From assembly GCA_003194525.1 (NCBI GenBank), contig NBIV01000046.1, forward strand, positions 186,001 to 250,000: a stretch of 64,000 bases of DNA. The letters are read 5' to 3'. Shown here in pieces: positions 1-11,350 of the stretch. The position numbers and the translations under genes are program-made. The notes beneath the pieces were generated by a model, which saw only the letters and a list, made by a program, of their open reading frames with translations, was not told where the DNA came from and ran no database searches. The stretch comes from Gracilariopsis chorda. Its lineage: Eukaryota; Rhodophyta; Florideophyceae; Gracilariales; Gracilariaceae. Each line of letters begins with the position of its first letter. Within the stretch, counting starts at the first letter, position 1.

Positions 1-2
1 TG

Positions 3-542
3 GGCAACTCTACTATTCGTCACGAAAAGGCTGGTGTTGGAGTGATTGCAACTCGTCGAATTGCTGCAGGCGAGGTAGTGTGCTATTTCTACGGGACGTT
101 GGTTTATCATGACCTTTCGAATCAGAAAGAAGCGCACAAGACCTACGGGGAGGGAGTCATGGTTGTGACGAAGGATCGCTTCCGGAAGTATGCGGTGGAG
201 ACAGAAGTCTACGGTCAACAGTTCCAATCAATTCCGCATCGAAAACAGCTGACCTACTGGCATGGAAAACAATTAATCCCCATTTTGTGGGTGGTTCCTG
301 CCCCTTTTTGTATTGCGGGGTATATCAACGATCCAAAGTACGTGGAAGGGGATAAACAGTTAGATGCCATGGTGGATGGCCTAGTGAAGAAAAGGGAGGC
401 TAATGTGCGAATGAAACGGACACCGGGAGTGGGACGAACACCAGGCGGAATAACGGACTACAAACTTATTAAGATGGAGGCGACAGCCGACATAGAGCAA
501 GGAGAGGAACTCTTCGCCAGATACGGTGATGTTTGTGACTGA
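3..542 (+). CDS. SET-domain protein, 5' end outside window
   Basis: The frame is open from the left edge, so the true start lies outside; the GTG at 42 is internal. The visible 179 residues look like the core of a SET lysine-methyltransferase domain. A GVGVIATRRIAAGE motif is followed by a YxGTLVY strand. The middle has IAGYINDP and then NVRMKR, in the place of the family's N(H)xxxN region. The end has ATADIEQGEELFARYGD, the usual GEEL..YG closure. SET proteins transfer methyl groups from S-adenosylmethionine to lysine, commonly on histones; the substrate here is unknown. No Cys-rich post-SET motif follows before the stop. It lies 342 bp upstream of a transposon gene on the same strand, so it could be a host gene or transposon cargo. 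Confidence 0.75.
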   Translation, partial: GNSTIRHEKAGVGVIATRRIAAGEVVCYFYGTLVYHDLSNQKEAHKTYGEGVMVVTKDRFRKYAVETEVYGQQFQSIPHRKQLTYWHGKQLIPILWVVPAPFCIAGYINDPKYVEGDKQLDAMVDGLVKKREANVRMKRTPGVGRTPGGITDYKLIKMEATADIEQGEELFARYGDVCD

Positions 543-884
543 CAAACCCTTTTGAAGGTGGAGGATGGAACGATAGTCATTGATTAGTTTCTTGTTATAA
601 ACCTTTGTCCACAGCTTGGCTAAAGGGTGACGTTTATAATTTGAACGGATGTGTAGTCCTAACTTAGGAGAACATCACTCTTCAGCAAGGATATAAGATA
701 CAAAGCGATATAGATGTGATACAGAAACGTCCATTTTCGGTACCACAGAGGATTGTACTCTCAAGATTTCACAAAAAACAAAGAATTTTGTGCGCATTGG
801 GTGGCGAGATTTTCCCGGACAACACACGGCGTGCGCCATCCCAGAGCGTCACTAGCCACTTGAGAAAGAGGTTAGACTCCAAGA
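543..884. other. Intergenic stretch between SET gene and transposon ORF
   Basis: No coding sequence, RNA gene or clear repeat is visible. The transposon's left terminal inverted repeat should lie here or upstream, but I could not match it to the right side by eye. Confidence 0.4.
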
Positions 885-3303
885 ATGGCGCCGAAGGGAA
901 AGAAGCGAGGCCCGGCAAGGGGTGGTGTGGCGAGTGTGCCTAAGACGGGGCGAAAGGCTATTGAGAAGCGAACGGCGAGTGGAACGAAAGCGAAATCATG
1001 TGTTCCCAGGAGCGAATTATCGGGGAGGAGGTCAGGAGAAGATGATTCGAAGACAGGGGGAAGAGTTGGGGCAAAGAACGTCTGATCCGAGCGCACAACG
1101 AGTGAGAGCACGGCGAATGAGAATTTGAAGGCTGATGCCCACGCGCATGTAGCACGTGGGAGAGATTCGGTTCGGGAACAGCGATCTATGCCTGGGTCTG
1201 GTGGTGGGGTGGAGGGTAAGAAAGGGTCGGTTCCTAGGAGAAGGGAGGAGGTACCAGATCAGGGAGGGTTGAAAGCAAATGCGCGGGTCGAAGACCGAAA
1301 AAAAGATGAAGAAATGCCGGAAAAGAAACAAATGGAAGAGGCAGTTGCGCTGAAGAGAGGTGGGGCCCCAAGGGGAAATCAATATGGAGGAGAGGTAAAT
1401 GTCCCTTTGGTAGAGAGTGATGGGGACAAAGAGGATCACATTGTGAAGGGGAGATGGACGAGAGAGAGAATAAAGGAAGGAGTGGGACGCCGCTCTGATT
1501 TAAAGCAAACGCGAGAAGTGGAAGAAGTGGTCAGAGCGACGGATGGAATACAGGAAGCATGGAGAAGCGGAGAAAATACGAGCACCCCGGTACGGGCGCG
1601 AAAGGTGCAAATGGCTCAAGACTTGGAAAGTGATAAAGGATGCAGAACGCCGTGGACTCCGGAAGGAATGCAAGAGAGGAAACGAAGTGTTCATCGGTCG
1701 CCAAGTGAGCCTGCTGAGGAGCGACGGCTGCCTGTCAATATTTCGGGAGATGCAGGGAATGAAGACATCGGTGTGATGTGTCGATCTTCGTTAGTTGAGA
1801 GGGTCAATATGTGGAAGGCAGAACTCGGGCAGATCAAAGGGGACCACTGCAGCCTAAAGATATCGCTTAAGCTGACGCAAGAGGAACTGAAGGGGATGAA
1901 AGAAGAGATGAGCGAGAAGAATATGCTGATAGATAGCTTACGGGAAGGGATGAAGGTGAGACGAGGGGAGAGAAACGGATCTGAAGGTTAAAAGGAATTG
2001 CAAGGGCGTAGGAAGTATGTGGTTGATGTGCAAGAGGGTTTTTATGGGTTTGCCAGGGTAGTATATGATAGGTTGTTGTACTATGCGAAGGGGGAGGTAC
2101 CGGAGCTTTGTTTTACTTCGGAGGGTTTGGAAAGGAACTGGACGAAGCGGTGCGAAGTACTGAGGAAGGGAAAAGAGGGGAGTGTATTTTTTGTGGGAGG
2201 AAAGGATATTGTACCTCGATGTCCGTTTGAGATTGCGTCTGAGATGAGGTCGTACACGCCTTCGTCGCGAGGAGGAAGTAATGAACTATTGAAGTACTTG
2301 GTTGGCGTTGAGATTGAGAGGGAGAGATGGGAGTCGATTATTGAAGCGGGTAGGAAGGATCAATGCGTGCGGGTGGTTGCTGAGGACAGGTGTTTGAGGC
2401 AATGTATGAAGCAGAAGTTGAGTGATGTGATTGGGGTTCGGAAGCGTGCGGCACGGGACAAAATGTTTTCGTTGCTTGGATATGACTTGATAGCCAGACT
2501 TGTGAGACTGCAAGAGGGGACGGAGCTAGACATTGAGTTGAAGAAGCAGTTAGAGGAAGTAAAGACGAAGTTCATGGGGGATGGGGAGGCGAGGAGTGGT
2601 AGGTTATGTTCTTGGAGGATGAAAACAATCGAAGATCTTACGTATTCTGGATTTCAGGTTGCTGGGCGGCTGAGAGAGTTTAGTGAAAGGGACATGTACT
2701 TAAAGAACGGGGCTGCGGTGGAAGTGTTGGAAGAATTCATGGGATATGAGGTGGGAGCGGAAAGGGAGGGAAAGATGGAGTACGTTGATGGGAAAGTGAT
2801 GCATTTGGTTCGTTTGGATGCGTGGATAGGATGTGTTTTGACGGCAATGGACACAGATGTGGGGCATGGAGGAAGACGGAAGTTGTTATTTTCTACGTTG
2901 TACGGTGATTATCGTCCGCTCGCAGTAGAGAATATACTTGGTGTGGCGTGGGAGAGGGTGAGAGAGCTACATCATGAAGAATTGGAGAATGAAGGTTGCG
3001 ATGAGGGTGACCGGCGTTGTATAGCTGGCAATGGGGATAGAGAAGTGACGGTAGCGCTGTGGATACCTTCGAAGCGGAGGATATACTTGACCGTGGAGGA
3101 TGAATACTTTTTTGGAACATATGAAGAAACGGCTGGGAGGGGTGCTGGACTGTTATGTTGCTGCGTGTCGGTCAGAAGATGTGTGGATGAAGAGGTTGGT
3201 GAAAGAGAGTCGAGATGTTTGGAGAGGTGAGGCGACGGATCATGTCGAGGCGCACTGGGAGGAAGGTCTGGGAGGTTATGAAGAACAAGTTGAAGAAGAA
3301 TAG
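885..3303 (+). pseudogene. Transposon companion protein, unknown function, interrupted
   Basis: It starts at the ATG at 885 (MAPKGKKRGPARGG, a basic N-terminus). The same frame continues to 3230, broken by a TGA at 1083-1085 and a TAA at 1989-1991. A shift of frame near the T-run at about 3108-3113 would extend the C-terminus to the TAG at 3301-3303, so the end is uncertain. The first 370 residues are highly charged and low in complexity, ending in a probable coiled coil (about 1800-1960). The following ~400 residues (1998-3230) look like a folded domain with well-spaced hydrophobic residues, which I do not recognise. Position and skew tie it to the convergent transposase. KDZ-type elements commonly carry a second gene of poorly known role; assigning it here is inference. 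Confidence 0.5.
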
Positions 3304-3325
3304 TGTTACTGGTTGAACGGGTGGT

Positions 3326-6300
3326 TTACTGATGTGTTGTAGATTGTGGGGCGTAAGGCTTTGAAGAGGTGTCACGATAGAATCGGTTGATGTAGAAACG
3401 ATGGAAGCGCCAGTGAAGACGAGGAGTGAATGGCGGGACGGGGTGGTTTTCTCGAAAGACGTGGACTGCACCTAGAATGGAGGTGAAAGGCATGAGGCCG
3501 AGCCAAGGAGATACGTTGTCGTTGGTGGAAGGTTTGGAGATGGTAACTGGATCGGTGGTGTGGTCCCACTCGTCATCGGTTGACCACCGAAGGCAGACGC
3601 AGTTGAGGGTGATATCGACATTGTCGCGAGGTGGTACGAGTTCAAGGAATTGTACGAAAGCGAATTCCTTTGTAATGGGGGTGGAAGAGCTTGAAGAGGG
3701 GGAAGGCAGTTTGAAGCGAACTAGGGCGATGAGCTTGGAGACCCATAGAGTGGATGTGGATGGAGAGGAGGAGTTGGTTCCTGAGACAAGGATATGGGAG
3801 AACTTTGGTCATCTGGAAGCTCCGAATGATGGAACGGCGGAGATGCACTGGAGGAGAATGACGGAGGGTTCTTGGAGAACGAGTTCGCTTCGTTCTTGGT
3901 TGTAATTGTGTAGTGTTGGGATGTAGCCGCCGACGACGTATGCGGAGTTGACGAAGGTGAGACGAGTTCGACGGAGGTTGTTGGGTGAGGGATTTAGCTT
4001 GAGATATTCGATGGAAAGGGAGACGAAGGAATGAAGTGTGGTGTGACCTAGTTGTGAGATGATGGAGAGCGTGTCTGAGGAGAAGAGTTCTTGAAGAAAT
4101 TTTGGACTTGCGTTGGGGGTGGATGCAAGGTACTTTGCGGCTGTGAAGATGTCGTAGAAAGAAAGATGTTTTCCGTCACGTACGAAGGAGGGTTGGCGTG
4201 GTTGCGGTTGAGTTTAAGGTCGAGCATGGGAGGATAGGGAAGGGTCTGCGGAAAGTGGATTCCAGTCTTTGAAGAGATTGGAGCGGTCTATATCACGGAT
4301 GGTTTCTGTATGGACGGTGGCCCCTCGCTTGGAAGTTTTGGAGTAATGTGATTTGAAGAGGATGTGGACATGCTCGAAGATGCCTGTGTCTTTGAAGTGG
4401 AGACCCCCGTATCGGCGTGTGTCTTCGACGATGTGGTTGAGGAGATGGAACTTGAGGATGCCAAGGTGGGAGGAGTGGTAGGGTCCGAGAATGGATGCGG
4501 CTGGGACTTTGAAGGATCTGATGTGTTTTTCGAGAGATAGGAGGGAGGTGTCTGTTCATTCGGGGGAGGAGTTGTATCGCATAGCGGAGAGAAGGAGGTA
4601 TGTGTACTTGGTGAAGACAGAAGTGATGGGGGAGGAGTCGGTTTCTTTGCAGCATCTGTCGAAGAAGTCGCCGATGAAGGGGAAGGCCATGTCGAGGGTG
4701 CGGTAATCATTTGCTTCCAGCATTCCTTGTAAGCCTTCTGTGGTGAAGAAGCCGTTGAGGGCTTGGGAGTTGTCGGTTGTGGAGAAGTCGATGTGGAGGC
4801 CGGATGCGAGGGAGTCCTTTTCGATGGCGGCGAGGATGGAGTTGGAGTGTTTGAGGATGGAGGTGCGGATGGAATGGAAGGAACGTTTGCTGTTGTTGGG
4901 GCCGAATGTGGTGAAGAGTGATTCGGGGCGGAGTCGTTCGATGGCGGTGGCTTTGATGAGCTTTGAGACGCAGAGGTGGAAGTTGTGAAGGGGTTCGAAG
5001 GCGAAGATGTTGTAAGAGGAGAGAAGGGGAGTGATGTTGAAAATGGCGTAAGATTCGAAGAGAGAGGGATACTTTGCGAGGGAGAGGGACCGGAGGGCTC
5101 TGGTTGCTTGTTCCTTTTTGGTGCGAGCTACTTTTGGCTTGCGGGCGAGCTGGGCTTCGTCGGACTGGCGAAGGAGAGCGGCGTGTTCTCTCCGTTTGTT
5201 TCGAGTCTGGGATTGTGTGTGGAAGTGGATGAGGTTTGTATTGAGGGAGAGGTGTTCGCGGGGGACGGGACATCTGGGGCAGGGGTGCTGTGGTCGTGTT
5301 CCGTGCGAGATGGCGAGGATGTCCTTTGCCTCTGGGATGTCTGCGCAGTAGCTGGAGAGGATGGGATGGCAGTGGCAGAGTACACCGTGGGCGTCACGGA
5401 ATGAGAAACCGAGGAGGGCGGAAGAGAGGAGTGGGTTGAGGATTGCAGAGATGGCGCGCTGAATGAGGTCCATTCTTGTTTTGCGTGGGATGTTGGAGAA
5501 CGAATGTGGGATGAAGTCTGCGTGGTCGGGGGAGGAAGAGGGGGAGAAGGAGGTTGGGAGGTATCCGAGGAGGGTGAGGTTTTCGGAGATACACTTTCGG
5601 CGGAATGCGTATGAGAAGTTTATAAAGGTGATATGAAGGGGATATGAGTTGATGGAGGAGCTCTTGAGTGAAGTGGCGGACTTATCGGAGTATAACTGGA
5701 CGAGACCAACGAAAGATTCCATACCCGTTGTTTCAGGGTTGTGCCAGACGATGTCATTGATGTGGCACTGCATGATGGCTTGTTTGAAGGCAGGAACGAC
5801 TTTGTTTCCAAAGGCTGCGGCCATAGGATGGGCGAATGCGGGGGTGGAAGAGGAGGAAGGAGAAGATTGGGAGACGGGATGGAAGAAGGTGTTGTTGAAG
5901 TGTTCGAGAGCGAGTTTTTGCTTCAGGACGTCTGTGGCGCGTTTTTGGAAGAGGGTTGCGGAGAAGGAGTTGTGCTCGTCGGTGAGTATGACAGGGAGGA
6001 AGCCGGTGGATCTGATGCATTCCTTGAGGAGGTGTTCTTGGAGTGCGAGGCACTGCTTTGCGGAGGAGATGGATTTCTGGAAGGCTTACTTGGAGAATTC
6101 CGGGTGGATGAGAAGGGAGATGAGTTCGTCGGCTTTGCGTGTGCTGAAGGAGGAAGCGATGGAGGAGATGCAGAGGACGAGTTGCTCGAGATGGCGGTTG
6201 TTGAGGAGAGGGGAGGGGGATGGGGACGAGGTATGGGGAGGTGGGTTTGAGGAGGAGACTGAACAGAGGGCGTGACTTGCCATGTGGTGTGCGTCTTCTG

Positions 6301-6778
6301 TTTGGAGGGAAAGGGAGGCCTGTTGGATGTGATAGGGTTCATCTTCGGCGAGAGGGACGTTGTTGGAGGGGTGGTGTGAGGGAGTGTGAGGAGGAATGGT
6401 GGAGAGGTTTGGAACGGATTTTCGTCACTTGGTCCTTGGAGGGAACTGGACGGGAGCGTTGGCGGAGGAGGAAGGGCGTTTGTCGGGGGTGAGTTGATGA
6501 GGGCACCTGCGTTGGTGACTCTGGAGAGAGAACGCGGTGCGGCCATAGAAGGTGCAACGGGGATGGCAACAGGGTATTATGGCGGGGGGAGGAGAACGGA
6601 GAACGGGATGCTTGGAAACAGAGAAGGGAGGGTAGTGGTGGAGTGGGATATCGGGGAGCGTAATATTATGGCGCACGTAGATGAGGTGGTGCACGTGATG
6701 CAGAGTGTCTTTTCGTAGGGCTTGGGGTAGAGCATGCGATGCAGGGAGCAGGTCGGGCAACGGGTGATAGAAAGCCAA
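3326..6778 (-). pseudogene. KDZ/Plavaka-like transposase with five in-frame stops
   Basis: One minus-strand frame of 1,151 codons runs from about 6778 to a TAA at 3326-3328. It has internal stops at 6425-6427, 6086-6088, 4556-4558, 4214-4216 and 3809-3811, but no frameshift. Near the N-terminus there is a zinc-finger-like C-x3-C-x12-H-x3-C. The middle (5824-4556) shows the pattern I associate with Plavaka/KDZ transposases: HNPETTGMES, then NFSYAFRRK, LLGYLP, a block around FRDAHGVLCHCHPILSSYCAD, and CPRCPVPREH. Past the 4556 stop the family-like pattern continues (ILGPYHSSHLGILKFHLLNH, then EHVHILFKSHYSKTSKR), so the stop lies inside the protein. The enzyme would cut and paste its own element. 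No natural ATG is visible at the 5' end; it may be lost or spliced. Confidence 0.65.
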
Positions 6779-7202
6779 AGCTATTTGGTTATGTAAACGC
6801 TATGTATCTATTATATGTATTCTATCTATTCTATTTTGCTATTCGAAGGGGCACTCGCTCAGGACCAGTAAGATTTGGATTCCACGTGCACCTGAGAGGG
6901 TAGGTATTAGTGGAGTCTGGCGCTAGTTTTACCTCCAAAGAAACTGGGAAATGTCTAGTATACTGCTAGTCTTTTTTCCCAAGCAAACTAGCTCTGTGCT
7001 ATGTATGGAATTATTTTGAGAAATTTGATTCATTCAAAATTGGGTTTCAAGAGTCGTTATTCGTTCATTTTAATTCTTTGCCTTTTGAATGCCAAACTAG
7101 CATCTCGAAAACACCGACGCATCTTCTGCCCGGGCTTTATAAGAAATTACTTTACTGACTGCTGAAGTACGTACGACTGGTCAGCCCCTTACGCAAAGTA
7201 TT
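6779..7202. other. Non-coding stretch between KDZ element and copia remnant
   Basis: AT-richer sequence with no supported gene. It should contain the right end of the KDZ element and the 5' LTR/leader of the copia element, but I found no matching terminal repeat here and after 11744. Confidence 0.35.
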
Positions 7203-7454
7203 GTGGTTCCTCACAGCCAAAAGCTAAGCACGTTGACATTCAAGGATGGCGACGACATACAGAGACATTTGCTCGAGCTCTATACAACCTACTTAGAACT
7301 AGGTAGTCTGGATGACGCACTCACAGAAAAGGAGCGAACAGTGACTCCGTTTCGTACCTTTTCCGACTCATTTATGGCAATCACACTGTTGACGGACGCA
7401 ACCAACATGGAATACGATCAAGTCGTTTCGCTTGTACGATCCGGAATAGACTGA
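7203..7454 (+). pseudogene. Copia Gag fragment
   Basis: The 83-residue frame has the UBN2-like Gag pattern: a TFKDGDDIQRHLLEL block, then LGSLDDALTEKERT and a segment around FRTFSDSFMAITLLTDA, followed by YDQVVSLV. Between here and 8270 the reading frames are broken. A lysine- and asparagine-rich stretch at about 7507-7722 may be the decayed nucleocapsid region, but no intact zinc knuckle is visible. Confidence 0.5.
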
Positions 7455-8199
7455 GGTATTCAGAGGGCTTCTAAATCTACAACGAAGACTACAGAGGGCA
7501 ACAAAGATGGCATTCATCCTCACACCGCTGCCAAGAAGTCTACAACCCGACGCAAAAACCGTGCAAAAGGGGACAAAAAGGCAGTTCTATGTTGTAAATG
7601 TTGACGCATTGGCCAAAACAGTGCCGAATGTCGGCGCGAGAAGAACAAAAACAAACAACAGCCCAACAAAAAAAGCTCCAATAATCAACATAACAAACAG
7701 GAGGCATGTAAAAACAACCTAGCTTGGTACTGTAACAATTTTACTGACGCCAGAGTCAAGGGCGACCAAAAGCTAACCGCCACCACGGCAACAGAAACAG
7801 AAATTACCACGGCAAATTTATAGCATTAGCTAAAGTCAGTCTCTACCAGGACAACATAACCCAAACATGGCTGAAATCTGGGGCTAGTCATGTTTTCATC
7901 GAGGACAAATCTTTGTTCTGAGACTAGCACCAAACACCTCTGCAAAGAGTAAACATTTGCGACCATAAGTCAGAGACCGCAGTTTGTGGAACAATAAAGC
8001 TACCCTTTGGAACTGGACCTATGTTACCGGCCAAACATACCCAAAACTTCGCCGCAAACTTGGTATCTTCATCCATCCTGGCAACTTATGTCGAGGTGCA
8101 ATTCTCAAATGGCTGAATACATAGAGACCGCACAACCAGCCAATTCATAAAAAAAATCCCCTCTGAGGGACGGACTGTGTCCCTTACCAAACCATGTAC

Positions 8200-9060
8200 C
8201 GCCACCACTGGTACAAGCCACAGCACACGCACCTGGCCAGAAAATAAAGGATTGGCACGACAAACTTGGACACCGTGGCAGAAAAAACTCTTGACATGCA
8301 TTGATTTGCGTCAAGGCCTACCCAAACTCTCTCGAAACGAATTCAACAACATCATAAGCATCCCGTGCGTTGAAGCTTGTACCCAGCGTGCCCCATTTGG
8401 GCAATCACACTCCGCAGTGCAGAGAACTTTGGAGTTAACGCACACCGATCTCACTGGACCCAATAACCTTACTTCTTTACAAGGATCAAAGTATATGCAA
8501 GTCCTCATTGATGAAAACACGAGGGCAAGCTCAATATTATTTCTAAGTAGGAAGACACAGTTCTTCGAATCTGTCCGCTGGGAGAACGCTTGCGCAGGAA
8601 CCGAACTACTTCCTAACCTAATATACCGCGTTCGCCTTGACGGGGCGGGTATATCAGACGACTTCGTCTCATACGGGATGGAAAATGGTATAGTACTAGA
8701 GTTTACGGCACCGTAGGAACACCAATCCAGCGGCATCCCAGAGAAAGTCATCCAAGACTTGTGGAAGATGGATAGAAAATTCCTGTTCGCCTCCACACTA
8801 TCCAGTGAGCAATAGAAGGAAACTACCTCCTAACTTAATGTACCGCGTTCGCTTTGACGGGACGGGTGAGAATAGGTCAGAGTACTTCGTCTCATACTCA
8901 ATGTAAAATGGTATAGAACTAGAGTTCACCCCACCGTGCACACACCAATCAAACGGCGTAGCAGAAAAAGTTATCCAACAATTGTGGAAGATGAATAGAA
9001 CATTCCGGTTTGACTCCAAGCTAATGCGTGAGCCATAGGAGGAAGCCATCTCTCACCCAA
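8200..9060 (+). pseudogene. Copia integrase fragments with duplicated core
   Basis: A frame at 8177-8716 contains C-V-E-A-C (the second half of the GAG-pre-integrase zinc site) and then LTHTDLTGP, carrying the first catalytic Asp region. YMQVLIDENTRASSILFL follows in the place of the family's central strand. The segment equivalent to DNGGEF..F....GI..E.T.P..PQ.NG..E occurs twice in a row (about 8603-8818 and 8819-9034), and both copies contain stops. Nothing here could make an active integrase. Confidence 0.7.
8603..9034 (+). repeat. Diverged tandem duplication inside copia integrase (period about 216 bp)
   Basis: Each unit begins with a GAACTAC(C/T)TCCTAAC-like start, runs through TACCGCGTTCGC and GACTTCGTCTCATAC-like blocks, and ends with GTGAGC(A/C)ATAG. 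The units differ by substitutions and small indels, so the duplication is old. It repeats the catalytic-core region of the integrase. Confidence 0.8.
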
Positions 9061-9849
9061 AATACTTGAGAAATCGCGTACCAAATCATTAAGCAGGAAT
9101 GAAGGTTCCCTACAGGTTACGGTTCAGACGGAAATTGGACTTCACAAACTTACTGAAATTCAGGCAAGAAGGCCACGTGGTCATATAAAGGCCTGAGGCC
9201 GTCGCTAGTAAGGCTTCACTACCACGCGCTATTCCTGGAAGCTTTATGGGGTTGCAGAGCTCGCGGAGACTGCATAGGATGTACATCCCATCCATCGGAA
9301 AAGTAATAAAGTGTGAAGAGGCATATTTTAACGTTGCGATGGAGTCCTTTCCTTCAATCCAAGATATTATGGACTTCTCGTCTGTCAGACGATACAAAGC
9401 CCAGAAAACCACGGTTTAAGATGATGAATATCATCTAGATGCATCCATTTCTCATTGGCCTGTCGCATAGTCACGCTTCGAAGACCTTTGGGATGATGAC
9501 AGAGTCCCCAAGAGCTTTGTAGAAGCCATAGTGATGGCCGAATTGCCAGAAGCCATCGATGGATAATATGATGCGTTGGTAGAAAGAATAACTTGAAACC
9601 TCATTGATAGAGAACCTGACATGAAACCCTTGCTATCCCTATGGAGGTTCTTAGCAAATTTATTAACCCCCGACCCTTCGCGCAATCTTCTAAAAGCCTG
9701 TTGCGTAGCACGAGGCGACTTGCAGCACCCATACTCGGATCACGACCCCGACAACTTGTACGCCACGATTGCCCGTCTTGGAATCATTCTTCTTTTATTG
9801 GAAAAGGCTGCAGCTCAAAGCCTGATACTATAGACCATGGATATTAGCA

Positions 9850-10250
9850 GATTATTTGTACGGTGATCTACACGAGCCTCTAATCATGAAACAACCCCAA
9901 AACGCTTTTGGGTCCTCATTTGTCCCTGGCAAGGTATGCTTGCTTCTAAAGTCAATATACGGCGAAAAACAGGCCGGAGAAATATGGGGATCCGTGACGC
10001 ACAAGCAGCTGATGCGCTTGGGATTCAAGCACTCTATCATGGACGGATGACTATGTATATACAAGTCCAATAGCGGAACGTTGACCATCGTAGTGGTGGT
10101 TGATGACCTACTGGCATCTTCTAACATCCGATCCCTTCTGGAAGACTTCAAATAAGAGATGCAGAATCTCTTTAAGGTTAAAGTTCTTGGCGAGTCAAAA
10201 CGTTTTGTGGGATTCGATATAATGAGGGACAAGAACACAAATAAAGGTAC
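9850..10250 (+). pseudogene. Copia reverse transcriptase fragment
   Basis: YGDLHEPLIMKQPQNAFGSS is followed by KVCLLLKSIYGEKQAGEIWG and LMRLGFKHS, a near-textbook copia RT finger/palm block. A TGA interrupts it, and LTIVVVVDDLLASSN then gives the catalytic V-V-D-D in the place of the family's YVDD. A later segment has FVGFDIMRDK, the family's FLGI.I.R. Further stops break the frame. Confidence 0.75.
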
Positions 10251-10414
10251 AACAAAGCAGATATATTGAAAAGATACTGCTAGAAAATGGTCTGGCCAAC
10301 TTCGACTTTGCCCGAACTACATTGCGGTCACAATGTGACATCACAGCTCGTTGAGAGTACGAACGGTATGTTCCACCTGAATTACACGGCCGCTACCGGA
10401 AACTTGTAGAGCTT

Positions 10415-10660
10415 TTGATGTACCTTGCCACCTCATCTAGGGCAGAAATCATGTTTGCCGCTTCAATGCTGGTAAGGCAGGTCCATGATCCATGCATGAG
10501 GCATGTTGGGCTCTCCAGAACAGTACTGAGATACTTGAGTGGTACAAAGGGTCTTTGCTTGTTCTTTCCAGCCCAGAATACAGCACCAATGGAGGCGTAC
10601 TGTGACTCAGATTGGGCTGCTTGTCATTAAAGAGGATTTCTAGGACTGGATTACTAACAA
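10415..10660 (+). pseudogene. Copia RT thumb/RNase H N-terminal part
   Basis: MMYLATSSRAEIMFAASMLV is followed by HVGLSRTVLRYLSGTKGL and EAYCDSDWAACH, the copia LMYLA..TRPDI, VLRYL.GT and D.DWAG motifs. A frame change then leads to KRISRTGLL (the family's R.STTG), after which the element is interrupted by foreign sequence. Confidence 0.75.
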
Positions 10661-11350
10661 TTGTGAACGAAGCACTTGTAATTGTTGGGAGCAGGGATGC
10701 AATGGTTGAGAATGGTTGGAAGTCGATGGTGATGTTCCGAGTTGAAGTTCGGAGCATCTATCACGGATTATATTGAGGGTCTGGTCTAACTATATCAGTG
10801 CCAATAGTCAATGAGAAGTGGTCCGTGTTTAACGTAATTATGCTTGGTCTTCTCGTTAGCCTCCATATGTGGGTGGTTTACCAGGTTCAATGCCAGATCT
10901 AGCCGTTTGACGGCTTGGCGAATTCCACGCTGATGACTTGTTCTATGACTTGGCAAAGATTAGCAACAGACAGGGTCTTGGTGATCTGGCATAACCCCAA
11001 AGTGCTCATGATGGCTTGGCACGGATCTCTCGGGAACCTTCTATGACCGTTTGATCATTGCTGTGCCATGTGGGGTGTTTTTCAACGTTTTAAGTAGTAG
11101 GCAAAGTGTATTTCGGAGACAACTTTGTCCACGTGGTCGGTCCGGGATTTTCTGACATAAGAATGTTGTCGTTTCATATTGACAGTATGTCACAAAAACT
11201 GTCAACTCGGCTTTGAGGCCAGGTAGACATGTCAAACAGGAAACCGATCTCTTCTGGAGTTCGAGTAGAATGAAAAGAGGACAAGTACACACATTAGAAC
11301 TGATTCTGGAGCCGCTATACTCAAACAAAGGTAAAATAGTAACTAAATTT
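10661..11350. other. About 690 bp of unrelated sequence inserted in copia RNase H
   Basis: The copia protein stops after the RISRTG block and resumes at about 11355. The sequence between encodes nothing recognisable, and I see no clear terminal repeats or target duplication. It may be an old non-autonomous insertion. Confidence 0.5.

Larger units (their letters stand above)
885..6778. mobile_element. KDZ/Plavaka-like DNA transposon with two convergent genes (ends approximate)
   Basis: The limits given are the outermost coding positions. Two long genes point at each other and end 22 bp apart (3303 and 3326). The plus strand is markedly purine-rich across the whole unit: the plus-strand gene uses A/G-rich codons and the minus-strand gene C/T-rich codons. 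This shared skew, and its loss outside, suggest one unit. Both genes carry in-frame stops, so this copy is probably dead. Terminal repeats were not identified. Confidence 0.6.

Noticed and set aside
4740..6275. Several long plus-strand frames (Gly/Glu/Arg-rich)
   Set aside because: They are antisense to the KDZ transposase and arise from the purine-rich strand.
5923..6546. Pro/Ser-rich minus-strand frame of 207 codons with a natural ATG
   Set aside because: It is offset from the transposase frame, which carries the zinc finger and continues in the adjacent frame; low complexity explains the open length.
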